Source: Burkholderiales bacterium PBB1
GTDB lineage: Bacteria; Pseudomonadota; Gammaproteobacteria; Burkholderiales; Burkholderiaceae_C
Assembly: GCA_002255905.1 (NCBI GenBank)
Contig: NKIN01000001.1
Span: 558,001 to 622,000 of the forward strand
Length of the DNA stretch: 64,000 nt
Reading direction: 5' to 3'
The stretch's first letter is position 1; the number at the start of each line of letters is the position of its first letter. Of the stretch, positions 26,188-36,900 are shown in pieces. Under the pieces are notes generated by a model. That model was given only the letters and a program-made list of their open reading frames with translations. It was not told the origin of the DNA and searched no databases. The translations under genes and the position numbers were made by a program.

Positions 26188-27726
26188 ATGAAATTCAAGA
26201 CCCTCTCTGTTGCCATCGCTGCCGCCTGTGGCGTCGTCGCTGCACCCGCTTTTGCGCTGACCGCTGACCAGTACACCAACACCAGCGAATTCGGTACGGG
26301 AACCGGCAACAACACGATGAACATCCGCATCTCGGGCGCCACCGCGCAGGACCCGGGCCTGTTGGCCACGGCCGTCCGCGTCTGCGCACCCGGCACGATG
26401 CACCGCTATGCGATCAGCAACAACTTCGTCTACTTCTGCACCGGCGGCCCGGTGGTCACGCAGCGCCCCGGAACCACCAAGCTGGCAATCTACAAGTACT
26501 CGGTCGGCGGCTCTGGCTCGGGTGTGGCTCCGGTCAACAACGCGACACCGCTGCCTTACCTTGATCTGACGAAGGTGGCAGCCAACTGCACCGGCGCGAA
26601 CGCCACCACCACCACGGTGGATCCTGACGGTGCCGGCCCATTGCCCAGCTACACCAACGTCGAATGCGCTGGCGCAGCCAGCCTGTACACCACCAACGCG
26701 CTGTCGTACATCGGCATCTCCGATGTCGAGCCCTCGTTCTTCGGCCCGGCTGCTGGCAACTACGACAGCCTGCAATCCGAAGCGCTTTCATCAGTGATCT
26801 TCGGCGCGCCGGTCACCCGCAACATCTATGAGGCGCTGCAACGCCAGCAGGGACTGGCCACGCTGGCGCAACAAGCCACCGCGAACGGCGGCGGCACGCT
26901 CGATCCGGCAGCCAAATGCGGCGCCACCAACCTGGCGGGTCTGCTGGGCGAAGCCTGCATGCCGACGCTGTCGCAGGCGCAACTCACCTCCATGTACACC
27001 CAATCCGGGCAGTCATGGGGTGCCCTGGGCATCAACAGCGGCCTCGCCGATGACACGATCTACGTGGCACGCCGTGTGGACACATCAGGCACACAGAAGA
27101 GCTACGAAGCCGTGGTGGCAAAGACAATCAACGGCACGTCTGGCGCCAAGAGCTGTGCCGAGGACACTGAACCGTTTGTTTCGGGCACGTTCATCCTGGA
27201 CAACGCCGCAGCAGACGCAGCTTGCAATGCGGCTTCGCCAGCAGACGTCGCATTCAACGCCAGTGGTTCGGGACAGGTGGTGCGCTGCCTGGAGGGCCTG
27301 AACGCCAGCGGTCACGGCGGTGTTGGTGTGCTCTCGACGGAGTACAAGCAGACGGCCGCTGGCCAGCTGCGGTTCACGAAGATCGGTGGTGTCGCGCCGA
27401 CGCATGCGCAGGTTGCCAGCGGTGCGTACCAGTACTACACCGACACGTCGTTGAACACGCGTCTGGGCATCTCGCCGACGGCGTCGGCCCTGGGTTATCC
27501 GGCATTCCTGACCTTGCTGAAAAACAACTTTGCCAACCCGGCCACGGTCGCGATCATCAATGCAGGCAACCAGACCTTCGGCCCGTCGGGCGTGATGGCG
27601 TTGGACGCGCTGGCCAGCCCAGTGCCTGCGGCCGACTTCAGCGGTGCGACACCGCGCAACCCGTGGTCGCGTCTGGTGGGCGGCACCACGCTCAACAACT
27701 GCCAGTCCGGCAAGGCCAATTTCTAA
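26188..27726 (+). CDS. Exported PstS-like periplasmic-binding-fold protein
   Basis: 512 residues. Signal peptide (about 1-23, ending AFA). Three blocks line up with the genuine PstS at 61187-62224: IGISDVEPS with FGASDMPLT; LSQAQLTSMYTQSGQSWGAL with LADIYLGKITRWNDAAL; and VARRVDTSGTQKSY with VRRADGSGTTFIF. So it has the phosphate-binding-protein fold but is much longer. The mature protein has 10 Cys, fitting several disulfides in an exported protein. AAGGA at 26177-26181 supports ATG 26188. DING/LapA-like PstS relatives are T2SS substrates in P. aeruginosa (recalled), so it may be a secreted phosphate-related protein; that is inference. Confidence 0.75.
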   Translation: MKFKTLSVAIAAACGVVAAPAFALTADQYTNTSEFGTGTGNNTMNIRISGATAQDPGLLATAVRVCAPGTMHRYAISNNFVYFCTGGPVVTQRPGTTKLAIYKYSVGGSGSGVAPVNNATPLPYLDLTKVAANCTGANATTTTVDPDGAGPLPSYTNVECAGAASLYTTNALSYIGISDVEPSFFGPAAGNYDSLQSEALSSVIFGAPVTRNIYEALQRQQGLATLAQQATANGGGTLDPAAKCGATNLAGLLGEACMPTLSQAQLTSMYTQSGQSWGALGINSGLADDTIYVARRVDTSGTQKSYEAVVAKTINGTSGAKSCAEDTEPFVSGTFILDNAAADAACNAASPADVAFNASGSGQVVRCLEGLNASGHGGVGVLSTEYKQTAAGQLRFTKIGGVAPTHAQVASGAYQYYTDTSLNTRLGISPTASALGYPAFLTLLKNNFANPATVAIINAGNQTFGPSGVMALDALASPVPAADFSGATPRNPWSRLVGGTTLNNCQSGKANF

Positions 27727-27781
27727 GTTGACTTATCCGAGATCGCCTGTGTATCGGTGACCTCGGCTTGGGCTCTGCCTG

Positions 27782-27813
27782 GCCAGCGACCCTTCGGGGC
27801 GCTGGCTTTTTTT
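27782..27813 (+). terminator. Intrinsic terminator after the PstS-like gene
   Basis: Stem GCCAGCG-CCC (27782-27792, one bulged A) with TTCG tetraloop and GGG-CGCTGGC (27797-27806), followed by seven T residues at 27807-27813. A textbook rho-independent terminator, 55 bases after the stop. It separates the PEP-CTERM/PstS-like unit from tpsA, so tpsA should have its own promoter. Confidence 0.95.
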
Positions 27814-27860
27814 CCGCCTGGGTGGCTCTCTGATCCGTTCGGGTCATGGCGCGCCTCCTT

Positions 27861-27880
27861 CAACTGTCACGTTGCGTTCC
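27861..27880 (+). promoter_or_regulatory. Candidate operator site C upstream of tpsA
   Basis: CAACTGTCACGTTGCGTTCC; shares AACTGTCACG and GCGT with site B. The TGTCAC core ends 55 bases before the tpsA ATG, exactly as site A does for the EpsA-like gene. Confidence 0.5.
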
Positions 27881-27925
27881 GAGAATGAAATCAGTCGTTG
27901 TTCTGGCCTCGGCCCACGTCCTGTC

Positions 27926-30900
27926 ATGACCTCCCGACCCGTTCGTGTGCGTGCTGCGTTGCCGGTTCGAGAGAGTCATGTCCCCCGCCGATCCCCGACC
28001 AGCAGCAGTCTGACGGTGTTGGCGGCACTGGGTGTGCTGCTGCATTCGACCGTGTCGCGATCGGCACCACCACTGCCGCCCGCCACCTTGCCGCAGCTGC
28101 GCGGTGTGGTCAGTGGGCAAGCGCTGATCAGCTCGACGGTACCCGGTGCAGCGCGTCCGCGCCTGACGGTGAACCAGGCCACGCAGCGGGCCATCATCGA
28201 CTGGAAGTCGTTCAACATTGGCAGCGCGAGCGAGGTGCAGTTCATTCAGCCCAACGCCTCGGCATCGGCGCTGAACCGCATCTACGACGCCAGCCCGAGC
28301 GTCATTCAGGGCAAGCTGACGGCCAATGGCCAGGTGCTGCTGATCAACCAGAACGGCATCCTGTTCGACCGCGGGTCTCAGGTGAATGTGCAGTCGCTGG
28401 TGGCCTCGTCGCTGAACATCACCAACCAGCGTTTCCTGTCCGGCGTGCTGACGGGGGGTGGCCTGAGCGCGGCAGCCTTTGCCGGCGGTTACGACGCCGA
28501 TGGAAATTCGTTGCCAGCACGGCCCGATGGCTCGATTTCGGGGGCCATCGTGCTGGGCAGTGGCGGCGCCGCCGAGGCTGCAGTGCCCAGCCTGACGGCC
28601 AACGCCGGTGGCTCCATCCTGTTGTTCGGGCCCGCCATCGACAACCAGGGCGGCATCATCAAGGCCCCCGATGGACAGGTGATCCTGGCAGCTGGCCAGC
28701 GGGTCTATCTGGCGCTGAACGCCGATGTCAACGACATCACGCTGCGCGGCTTCCTGGTCGAAGTCGAGGCAGCGCCTGCGGGCAGCGGTGTCAACCTGAC
28801 GAACCTGATCCGCAATGCCGGCACGATCGGCGCCGATCGCGGCAACGTGTCGCTGGCGGCGCTGGCGGTGAACCAGCAGGGGCGCATCTCGGCGAAGACG
28901 GCGGTGCAGAGCAACGGCTCGATCTACCTGACGGCTCGGGCGCGTGCGGTTGACGCAGACGGTTCACCGACCGGTGCGCTGCAGTCGGGCGCATTGAATT
29001 TCGCCGCTGGCAGCGTGACCGAGGTGGTCCCCGACGCGGCGGATGCGACCACGGTGCCGGACAGCCAGAACTACCTCGCGTACCGGGGCGTGATTCAGGC
29101 CAGCGGCAAGACGATTGCCAACGCCGGCACGCTGCAGGTGCCGGGCGGGCTCATCGTGCTCAATGCCAGCGACGCCAGCGACCCCACCGGCGCGCGCATC
29201 GACCTGAGCCAGGGCAGTGTCACCAGCGTGGCCGGCGCCTGGGCCGATGTGGATTACCGCAAGAACCTGCAGACCTTCCGGGTGACGTCGAACGAGCTGA
29301 AGAACGCGCCCGATCAGAAGAACGGCATCCTGCGCGGTGCCACCGTCACCGTCGACTTGACGCTGGACAACCCGATCCTGTCGCTCGATGGCTACCGCGG
29401 TGCTGTGGCGCGAACGGTGACCGAGAAGGCGGCATCGGGTGGCGAGTTGCAGATCGGCTCGACCGGCGCGGTGATCCAGCGCTTCGGCGCCGAGATCGAT
29501 GCGTCCGGGGGCGGCTACCGCTACCAGAGCGGCATCTCGCGGACCACCAGCCTGTTGGGCGACGACGGCAAGATCTACGACATTGCCACCGCGCCTGAAC
29601 AGCGGCGCTACACGCAGTCGCTCGACGAGTACCTCCGGGTCGATACCCGCTGGGGGCAGACGACCCGCATCGCCAACCCGCTGGGAAACATCGGCGTGTT
29701 CCGCGAAGGCTATAGCCAGGGCCTGAACGGCGGCCTGGTGTCGATCAGCTCGAACCTCGGGCTGGTGCTCGATGGCACCTTCAACGGCGGCGTCACCGTC
29801 GGTGCGCGCCAGCTGGCGAATGCGCCCCGCGGCGCGACCTTGCGCATCGGTGACTACACCCCGTCCGAGGGCAGCTTTCCCGACACCCAGCGCATTGGCA
29901 ACCTCACCTTCCGCCAGAACGCGCGCGACAGCCTCGGCGCCGACTTCGATGCAGCGAGCGTGCTGACCAGCGCACAGCACGATGCGTTCACGCTGGCGGC
30001 GTCACAGGTGTTCGGCGCAGCGCGGCAAACGGCACAAGGCCTTGTTGAATCAGCCTTCGGGACGGTCGAGCTGAACGTCAACGGCCGCATCGTGCTGCCC
30101 GCCGATGTGACCCTCGCCTCTGGCGTGGGCGGTGAACTGATCCTGCGTGCGCCGCAGATCGATCTGGCGGGCGACATCCGCCTGCCAGGTGGGGCGCTGA
30201 CGGTGCAGCCGGTCATCCCGCTGACCGCGCCGATCTCGCCTGAACTGGCGACGGTGACCGACCGCGCCATCGTGCGCAGCGGTGCCACACTGTCGACCGC
30301 AGGGGCCTGGGTCAACAGCGCCGGCGTCGATGGTTCGTTTGTCGGCACGCCGATGCCCACCGGCCGGCTCCGGGCAGATGGCAGCACCGCCCGTGCGGTC
30401 GATGGCGGCGACATCACCCTCCAGATCGACGACCGTGAGTTCCAGACGCGACTGGAGCGCGGCGCGGTGCTCGATGTCGGCGGCGGTGCCGCGATCGACG
30501 CTCGGCGCCGCATCAGCGGTGGCATCGGCGGCGTCTTGTCGATCGCCACGGGCACGCAGAACGTCACGAATCCCGACTGGTTGCAGGCCGATCTGCGTGG
30601 TCATGCACTGGTCAGTGGCGGCGAACTGAACCTGAGCTTTGCCCGTGCGGTGATCGGCGGCGCCGGACCTGCGCCAGATGCCAGCACCACGCGCCTCGCG
30701 CCGACCCTGTTCTCTGACTACGGTTTTTCCAAGATCAGCATCGACACCACCGACGGCATCGACGTCGCCGCTGGCACCGCCGTGAACGTGCAGCAGGCCA
30801 ACCTCGTCATCGCTCCCGACGCGGCTGCCGTGCTGCTCCCCACGGGTGCTGACCTGGCATCGATCGCGCAGGTGCAGACGCTGCCAGCGTCCCAGCGCAC

Positions 30901-33900
30901 GGCTGCTTCGGTGGTGCTGACTGCGCGTGCGGGCGGCGCGCAGGGGGCGGCAACCTTCACGTTGAACTCTGGCGCGTCGATCACCACCGACCCGCGCGGC
31001 GCGGTGACCGTGTCCGCAGTGGATGGCCTGGACATCGACGGTCGCATCAGCGCGCCGGGTGGCAGCATCACCGCCACGCTCCGAGGCCCGACCGATTTGT
31101 CGGCATCGGCGCTGCACCTCGGCTCGCAGGCAGAGTTGTCGACCGCAGGCGTCTTCATCGCCACCCCGAACGACGAGGGCCGGGTACAGGGCACGTTGGT
31201 CAACGGCGGCGCGGTCACGCTCGACGCTCGCAGCGCCGGCCTGCGCGTCGATGCCGGTGCGCGCATCGACATCAGCGGGGTCAATCAGCAGGTCGATGTG
31301 GCCACCAGCGACGGCGCGCCCGGCTACGTCCAGCGCACGCTTGACGGCCACGCCGGCACATTGACATTGCGTGCGCAGGATCGGGTCGTCTTGAACGGCA
31401 CGCTGCTCGCCGAAGGCGGCTCGGCGACAGCGGCAGGCGGCAGCGTGGCGCTGGAGCTCCGGGCTGCCGAGGGACAAACGGTGCGACCTGCCGAACGCCG
31501 CATCGTTGTCACCGCCGGCCCGGACACGACGGCGGCCGCATCGGACACCGTGGATGCTGCTGTCGATGTGCGCGCGCTCGCTGCGGCAGGCGTCGACAAG
31601 CTGCGCTTGCAATCGGAAAACCGCATCGAGTTTCGCGGCAGTGCCGACCTGGACTTCGAGCGCGGCATCCGCCTCGATGCACCGTTGATCGAGTTGACGG
31701 ACGGTGCACTGGTCAACCTGCGCGGCTCGACGGTGGCCATCGGTCAGTCGCTGGGGGCGCGTCAGCTGGTCTCCGACGGGGCGTTCAGCACCTACCAGAT
31801 CGTCGAGGGCAGTGCCTCGCCGAACCTGCCAACCCGTGCGGGCACCGGACTGCTCGACGTGGCCGCCGGTGCGGTCGATCTGTACGGAAACTTCACCATC
31901 AACGGCAGCCGCCGCACCCGCATTGCCAGCGACAGCGACATCCGTCTGATCGGCCGTGCACTGACCGTGGAGTCGGCCAATGGCGGTCAGCAGTCGTCGC
32001 GACAGGTCGGACGGCTGAGCACCGCAGGCAACGTCGAACTCGACGCGGCACAGGTCTATCCGGCCACGCGCAGCGATTTCACGATCGCGGTGCAAGACCA
32101 GCCCAACAGCACGTCGGTGGCGGGTGGCTCGATTCGCGTCACTGCCAACGGTGCGCAGCCGGGCAGCGTGTATTCGGCCGGTGGCAAGTTGACGCTGCAG
32201 GCTGACACGGTCCATCAGGCGGGCCGCCTGCTCGCCCCGCTGGGCGAGATCGATCTGCGCGCAGACAGCGTGCTTGACCTGGCCGCTGGCAGCCTGACCT
32301 CGGTGTCCGGCAACGACCTGACCATTCCCTATGGCACCACGGTGTCGGGCATCCTGTGGCGCTACGTGGATGGCGGTGTGACGCCACCGACCACGTTGAA
32401 TGCCGTGACCGATGCGGGCAAGCGCATCACGCTCACCGCCCCCACCATCGACGTGCAGCCCGGCTCAACCGTCGATCTGAGCGGCGGCGGCGATGTGCAG
32501 GCGGCGGAATTCGTGCCGGGCAGCGGCGGTGACAGTGACATCACGCGGGCGGCCAACACCTATGCGGTGATCCCGGCCGCCCGGCTCCAGACCAGCCCCT
32601 ACGACCGGGACACGCAGGCGCCGAGCGATCCCGGCCTCGGCTTTTCCTTGTCCAGCGGGCGCGATACAGGGCTGTACGACAGCCTCCAGATCGGTGCGGG
32701 CGGACTGCTGCCTGCCGGTGAATACACGCTGCTGCCAGCTCGCTATGCACTGCTGCCCGGCGCCTTCCTGGTCGAACTGCAGACCGGCACTGCCTATCGA
32801 AATCTGCAACCCGGTCAGGCCACGCGCCTGCCGAACGGACAGACCGTGCTGGCAGGCTTTCGCAGTGCGCGTGGGACCTCGGTGGTCGATTCGCAAAGCG
32901 TAGGTGTCGTGGTCCGTCCCGGTGCGGCCGCCTTGTTGTCGTCAGACTACAACCTGAACGGTGCCGACTTCTTCGCCAGCGCCGCGGCGCTCGGCCGGCT
33001 CGCCGCGCCGCGTGCGCCCTGGGATGCCGGCCGGCTGTCGATCGCCGACGCCACCGCACTGACACTGAACGGCGACTTTGACACCGCCGCGGCTCGCAGG
33101 CCGTCGCAGGTCAGCGGTCGCATCGCCGAGGTGGACATCGGTGGCCAGCGCATCGCGGTGGTTGATCACGTCGGTGACGCTGCGGTGCCGGCCGGCTTCC
33201 TGCAGATCGAAGGCGCGTCGCTGTCCCGCTTGAACGCGAGCGTGCTGCTGGGCGGCAAGCGCAGCGATGCCGACAGCGGTATCGCCGTCGAGACCCGCGC
33301 CAGCGAGGTGCTGATCGCCAACAGCAGCGCTGGCGCCGTGACGCTGCCCGATCTGATGCTGGCAGCCACCGACCGCATCGATGTGCTCGCAGGCAGTGTG
33401 TTGACTGCCAGCGGCGCGACCACCGGCGGCGCGCCCTCGGTCATCGCGAGCGAGGCGTCGGGCGCGCTGATCCGTCTCGGCAGTGGTGCGGCGTCGAGGG
33501 TGGACCGTGGCACCGCGTCCAGCGCGGCCGGTGACGTACGCATTGCCGCGGGTGCTGTGTTGAGCGCCGACGGTGCTTTGCTGATCGACGCCACCCGCTC
33601 GACCGAATCGCAAGGCCAGCTGCGCGCCGGAGGCAGTGGCGGCGTGGGTGGCTCGCTCAGCTTGTCGTCGTCGCAGGTCAACCTGGGCGACACCGCCCAA
33701 GCGACTGGCGCCTTGACCGGGCTGGTGCTCTCGAACAGCGACCTCGCCGCCTTTGGGGCACTGAATGCGCTGGTGCTGCGCGGCTATGACGCGATCGATC
33801 TGATCGGCACCACCCTGCTGGGTTCGCCCCAACTCGCCAGCCTGACGCTGGACACGCCATTGCTGCGTGGTCGCGCCACCGCCGACGGACAGTCTGCGCG

Positions 33901-36900
33901 CGCCACGATCGCTGCCCAACGCGTCGAACTCGACAACAGCACCTCGACCCGTGCGTCGGCCAGCCTTGGCAGCGGCAGCCTGACCGTGCAGGCCGAGCAA
34001 CTGCTGCTCGGCGACGGCGAGAAGGCGGTGGGCGGGTTCGTGTCGTCGAGCCTGATGGCCCGCGACAGCGTGCGCAGCGTCGGGCAGGGCCGCCTGCAGG
34101 TGGCCGGCACACTGGCGATGGCGACGCCTCGCGTGGTGGCTGCTGGCGGGTCGAACCAGACGGTGAGCGCGGGTGATACTTCGCAAGCCGACGCGCCGGT
34201 CTATGCCGCGTTGACGCTGACCGGCGGCCCCGCGCCGACCGCGACAGCGATGTCCGACGAGCCAGAACTTGGTGGGCGCCTGACGCTCGAGGGTCAGCGC
34301 GTCGATGTCGCCACTGCGGTGCAGGCGCGTTCGGGCCAGATCACGCTGAGCGCCCGCGGCAGCGACAGCGCCGACGGCATCACGCTGGCCGATGGGGCGC
34401 GGCTCGATGCGCGTAGTCAGGCGCGCAACTTCAATGGCCGATCAGTGACCGCCGACGGTGGTGATGTCACGCTCACTGCGACGACCGGTTCGGTGACGGT
34501 GCAGGCGGGTGCGCAGATCGATGTGTCGGCTGCGGCCGAAGGCGGTGGCGCCGGGCGATTGGCAGTGCAGGCCACGTCCTTGGTCCTCGACGGGCAACTC
34601 GCAGGCCGGGCTGCGGCGCCCGCGCGATCGGGATCGGCCGACATCGATCTGGGCACGCTCGACGACTTCTCGGCCTTGAACAGCGCGTTGAATGCGGGCG
34701 GCTTTGCCGAAGCGCGTCAGCTGCGCCTGCGCAGTGGTGATCTCGCGGTGGCGTCGGCCGATGTGGTGAACGCACGCCGCGTCACGCTGGCCGTCGATGC
34801 AGGGCGACTCGATGTGGCCGGGCGCATCGGCAGCGGCGCCGCGTCGGGCGGTGCCCGTGTCGAACTCTATGCCCGCGATGACATCGCACTGGTCGCTGGC
34901 AGCCGCGTCGTCGCCAACGCCAGTGAGAGCGGTGCGCGCGGTGGCGAGGTGCGCATCGCCAGCGGCAGTGGTGGGCTGAGCTTCGATGCGGCATCCACCA
35001 TCGACGTGCGCGCCGGCAACGCCGGGCCCGCGGGCTCGGTGACCTTCGGCGTCAGCCGCAGCGCAACGAACGCGCTCGCACCGACGGCCCTCCAGGGTAC
35101 CGTGCTGCGCTACAGCAGCGCGGGTCTGGCCGCGCAAGCGGCCGGCTCCTCCGGCGACGCGCCGGCCTCGGTCGATGTCGAGGCGACCCGCGTCTACAAC
35201 GTCAGCGGCAGCGTCACTGCACCGAGCATCAGCGGGTATGCCACCGACCACGCCGCGTTCATCAATGCCAGCAACCCGAGCGCAATCCTCGGCGGCTTGC
35301 GCGACGAAACCGGTGTTGCGGCGGGGGCCCGGTTGCTCGGCGCGACCGAATTGCGCAGCAGCGGCAGTCTGGTGCTGGGAACGGCCTGGGACTTGACCAA
35401 CGCCCAGTGGCTGGCCGGCGGTCGACCCGGAACGCTCACCGTGCGTGCCCAGGGCGACCTGACCATCAGCCAGTCGCTCGGCTCCCCGACCGATGACATC
35501 CTGGCCGGCGACACCTGGAACCTGCGGTTGGTGGCCGGTGCCGATCTGACTGCTGCCAATCCGCTCGCAACGCGCGCGCGCATTGCGGTACCCAGCGGCT
35601 CGCTGATGCTTTCGGGCGCCAGCGCGCGCTTGCGCACCGGCACCGGCCGCATCGACCTCGCGGCGGCCGACAACGTGTCGATCGGTCATGTCGCCAGCAG
35701 CATCTACACCGGCGGTCGCATCGGTGCCACCGACACCGAGGCACAGGGCAACAACCGGTGGGCGGTCGATGGCGGTGGCATCTCGATTCGTGCGGGAGGC
35801 GATCTGATCGGTGCCGTTGGCGGCGCCGGTGACCTGTGGATCAACGAATGGCTGCGCCGGCCGCGCAATCCGAACGTCGCGTTCGCTGCGCTACAGCCCA
35901 CCGACTGGTGGACCTACCGGCCGCGCTTCCAGCAAGGCGTGGGCACGCTGGCCGGCGGGGACATCGACATCGCGGCCGGCGGCAGCATCAGCAATCTGGC
36001 CGCCGCGCTGCCGACCACCGGCCGGACGTACCGAGATGCCGACAACGTCCGCCAGGTCGATGTGCAGGGCGGCGGCAACCTCGAGGTGCGTGCTGGTGAG
36101 GACGTGGTCGGCAGCTCGTTCTTCGTCGCACGAGGGCAGGGGCGCATCGACGCCGCAGGCGACATCGGCGGCACCCGGCACACCCAGCTGTATCTGGCCG
36201 GTGTCAGCAGCGGCGACGTGCCGGAAGGTGCCAGCATCGACCTGGTCGCTGGCGGCAACGTGGCGCTGCAGACCATCAGCAACCCGACCGCGCTGTACCA
36301 GACCAGCCGCGACAACAGCGACGCCACCCGCGGCCCCAGCTTTGGCACCCAGGGCAGCGTCTCGACCTTCTTCACCTACTCGGCGAACAGCCGTGCCGGT
36401 GTGGTCGCGAAAAGCGGCGATCTGACTTATGACGCGGTGCTGGCGTCGGGCTGGCGCAGCTTCAATGCCGTCTCGCAGCTCACCTCCAACCAGACGGCCA
36501 TCCCGGGGGCGTACCCAGCCAGTCTGGACTTCGTGGCCTTCACCGGTGACATCACCGGCCCGCTGCTGTCCGATGCCATCACCACCTTCCCGTCGGCAAC
36601 CGCCAGCGTGGCGTTTCTGGCTGGCGATTCCTTGATCAATGTCGGCTTCCACGGTGCCGACCGCAGTCCCACGGCGGTGATCACGCCGACCACCCGCTTC
36701 CAGGATGCCAACAACAACACCCGGCAGCTCAGCGGTGTGACGGGTTTGCAGGCCCGCGCTGGTGATGTACGCATCGTTGAACGCGACAGCGATCAGGCAT
36801 TTGTCTTCGATGTGCAGGCGCTCGACGGCAGCTTCACCTCCAGCGGGGCAGCGACGACGCTGACCTACACCGCGCCGGGTCGTCTGCGCGCAGGCACCGA

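Noticed and set aside
27872-27925. TTG upstream start for tpsA
   Set aside because: Adds 18 residues with a Cys before the basic signal region and overlaps the candidate operator; ATG 27926 is more likely.
30050-32215. Long minus-strand frames opposite tpsA
   Set aside because: They arise from the repetitive GC-rich codons of tpsA and have no recognisable domains.
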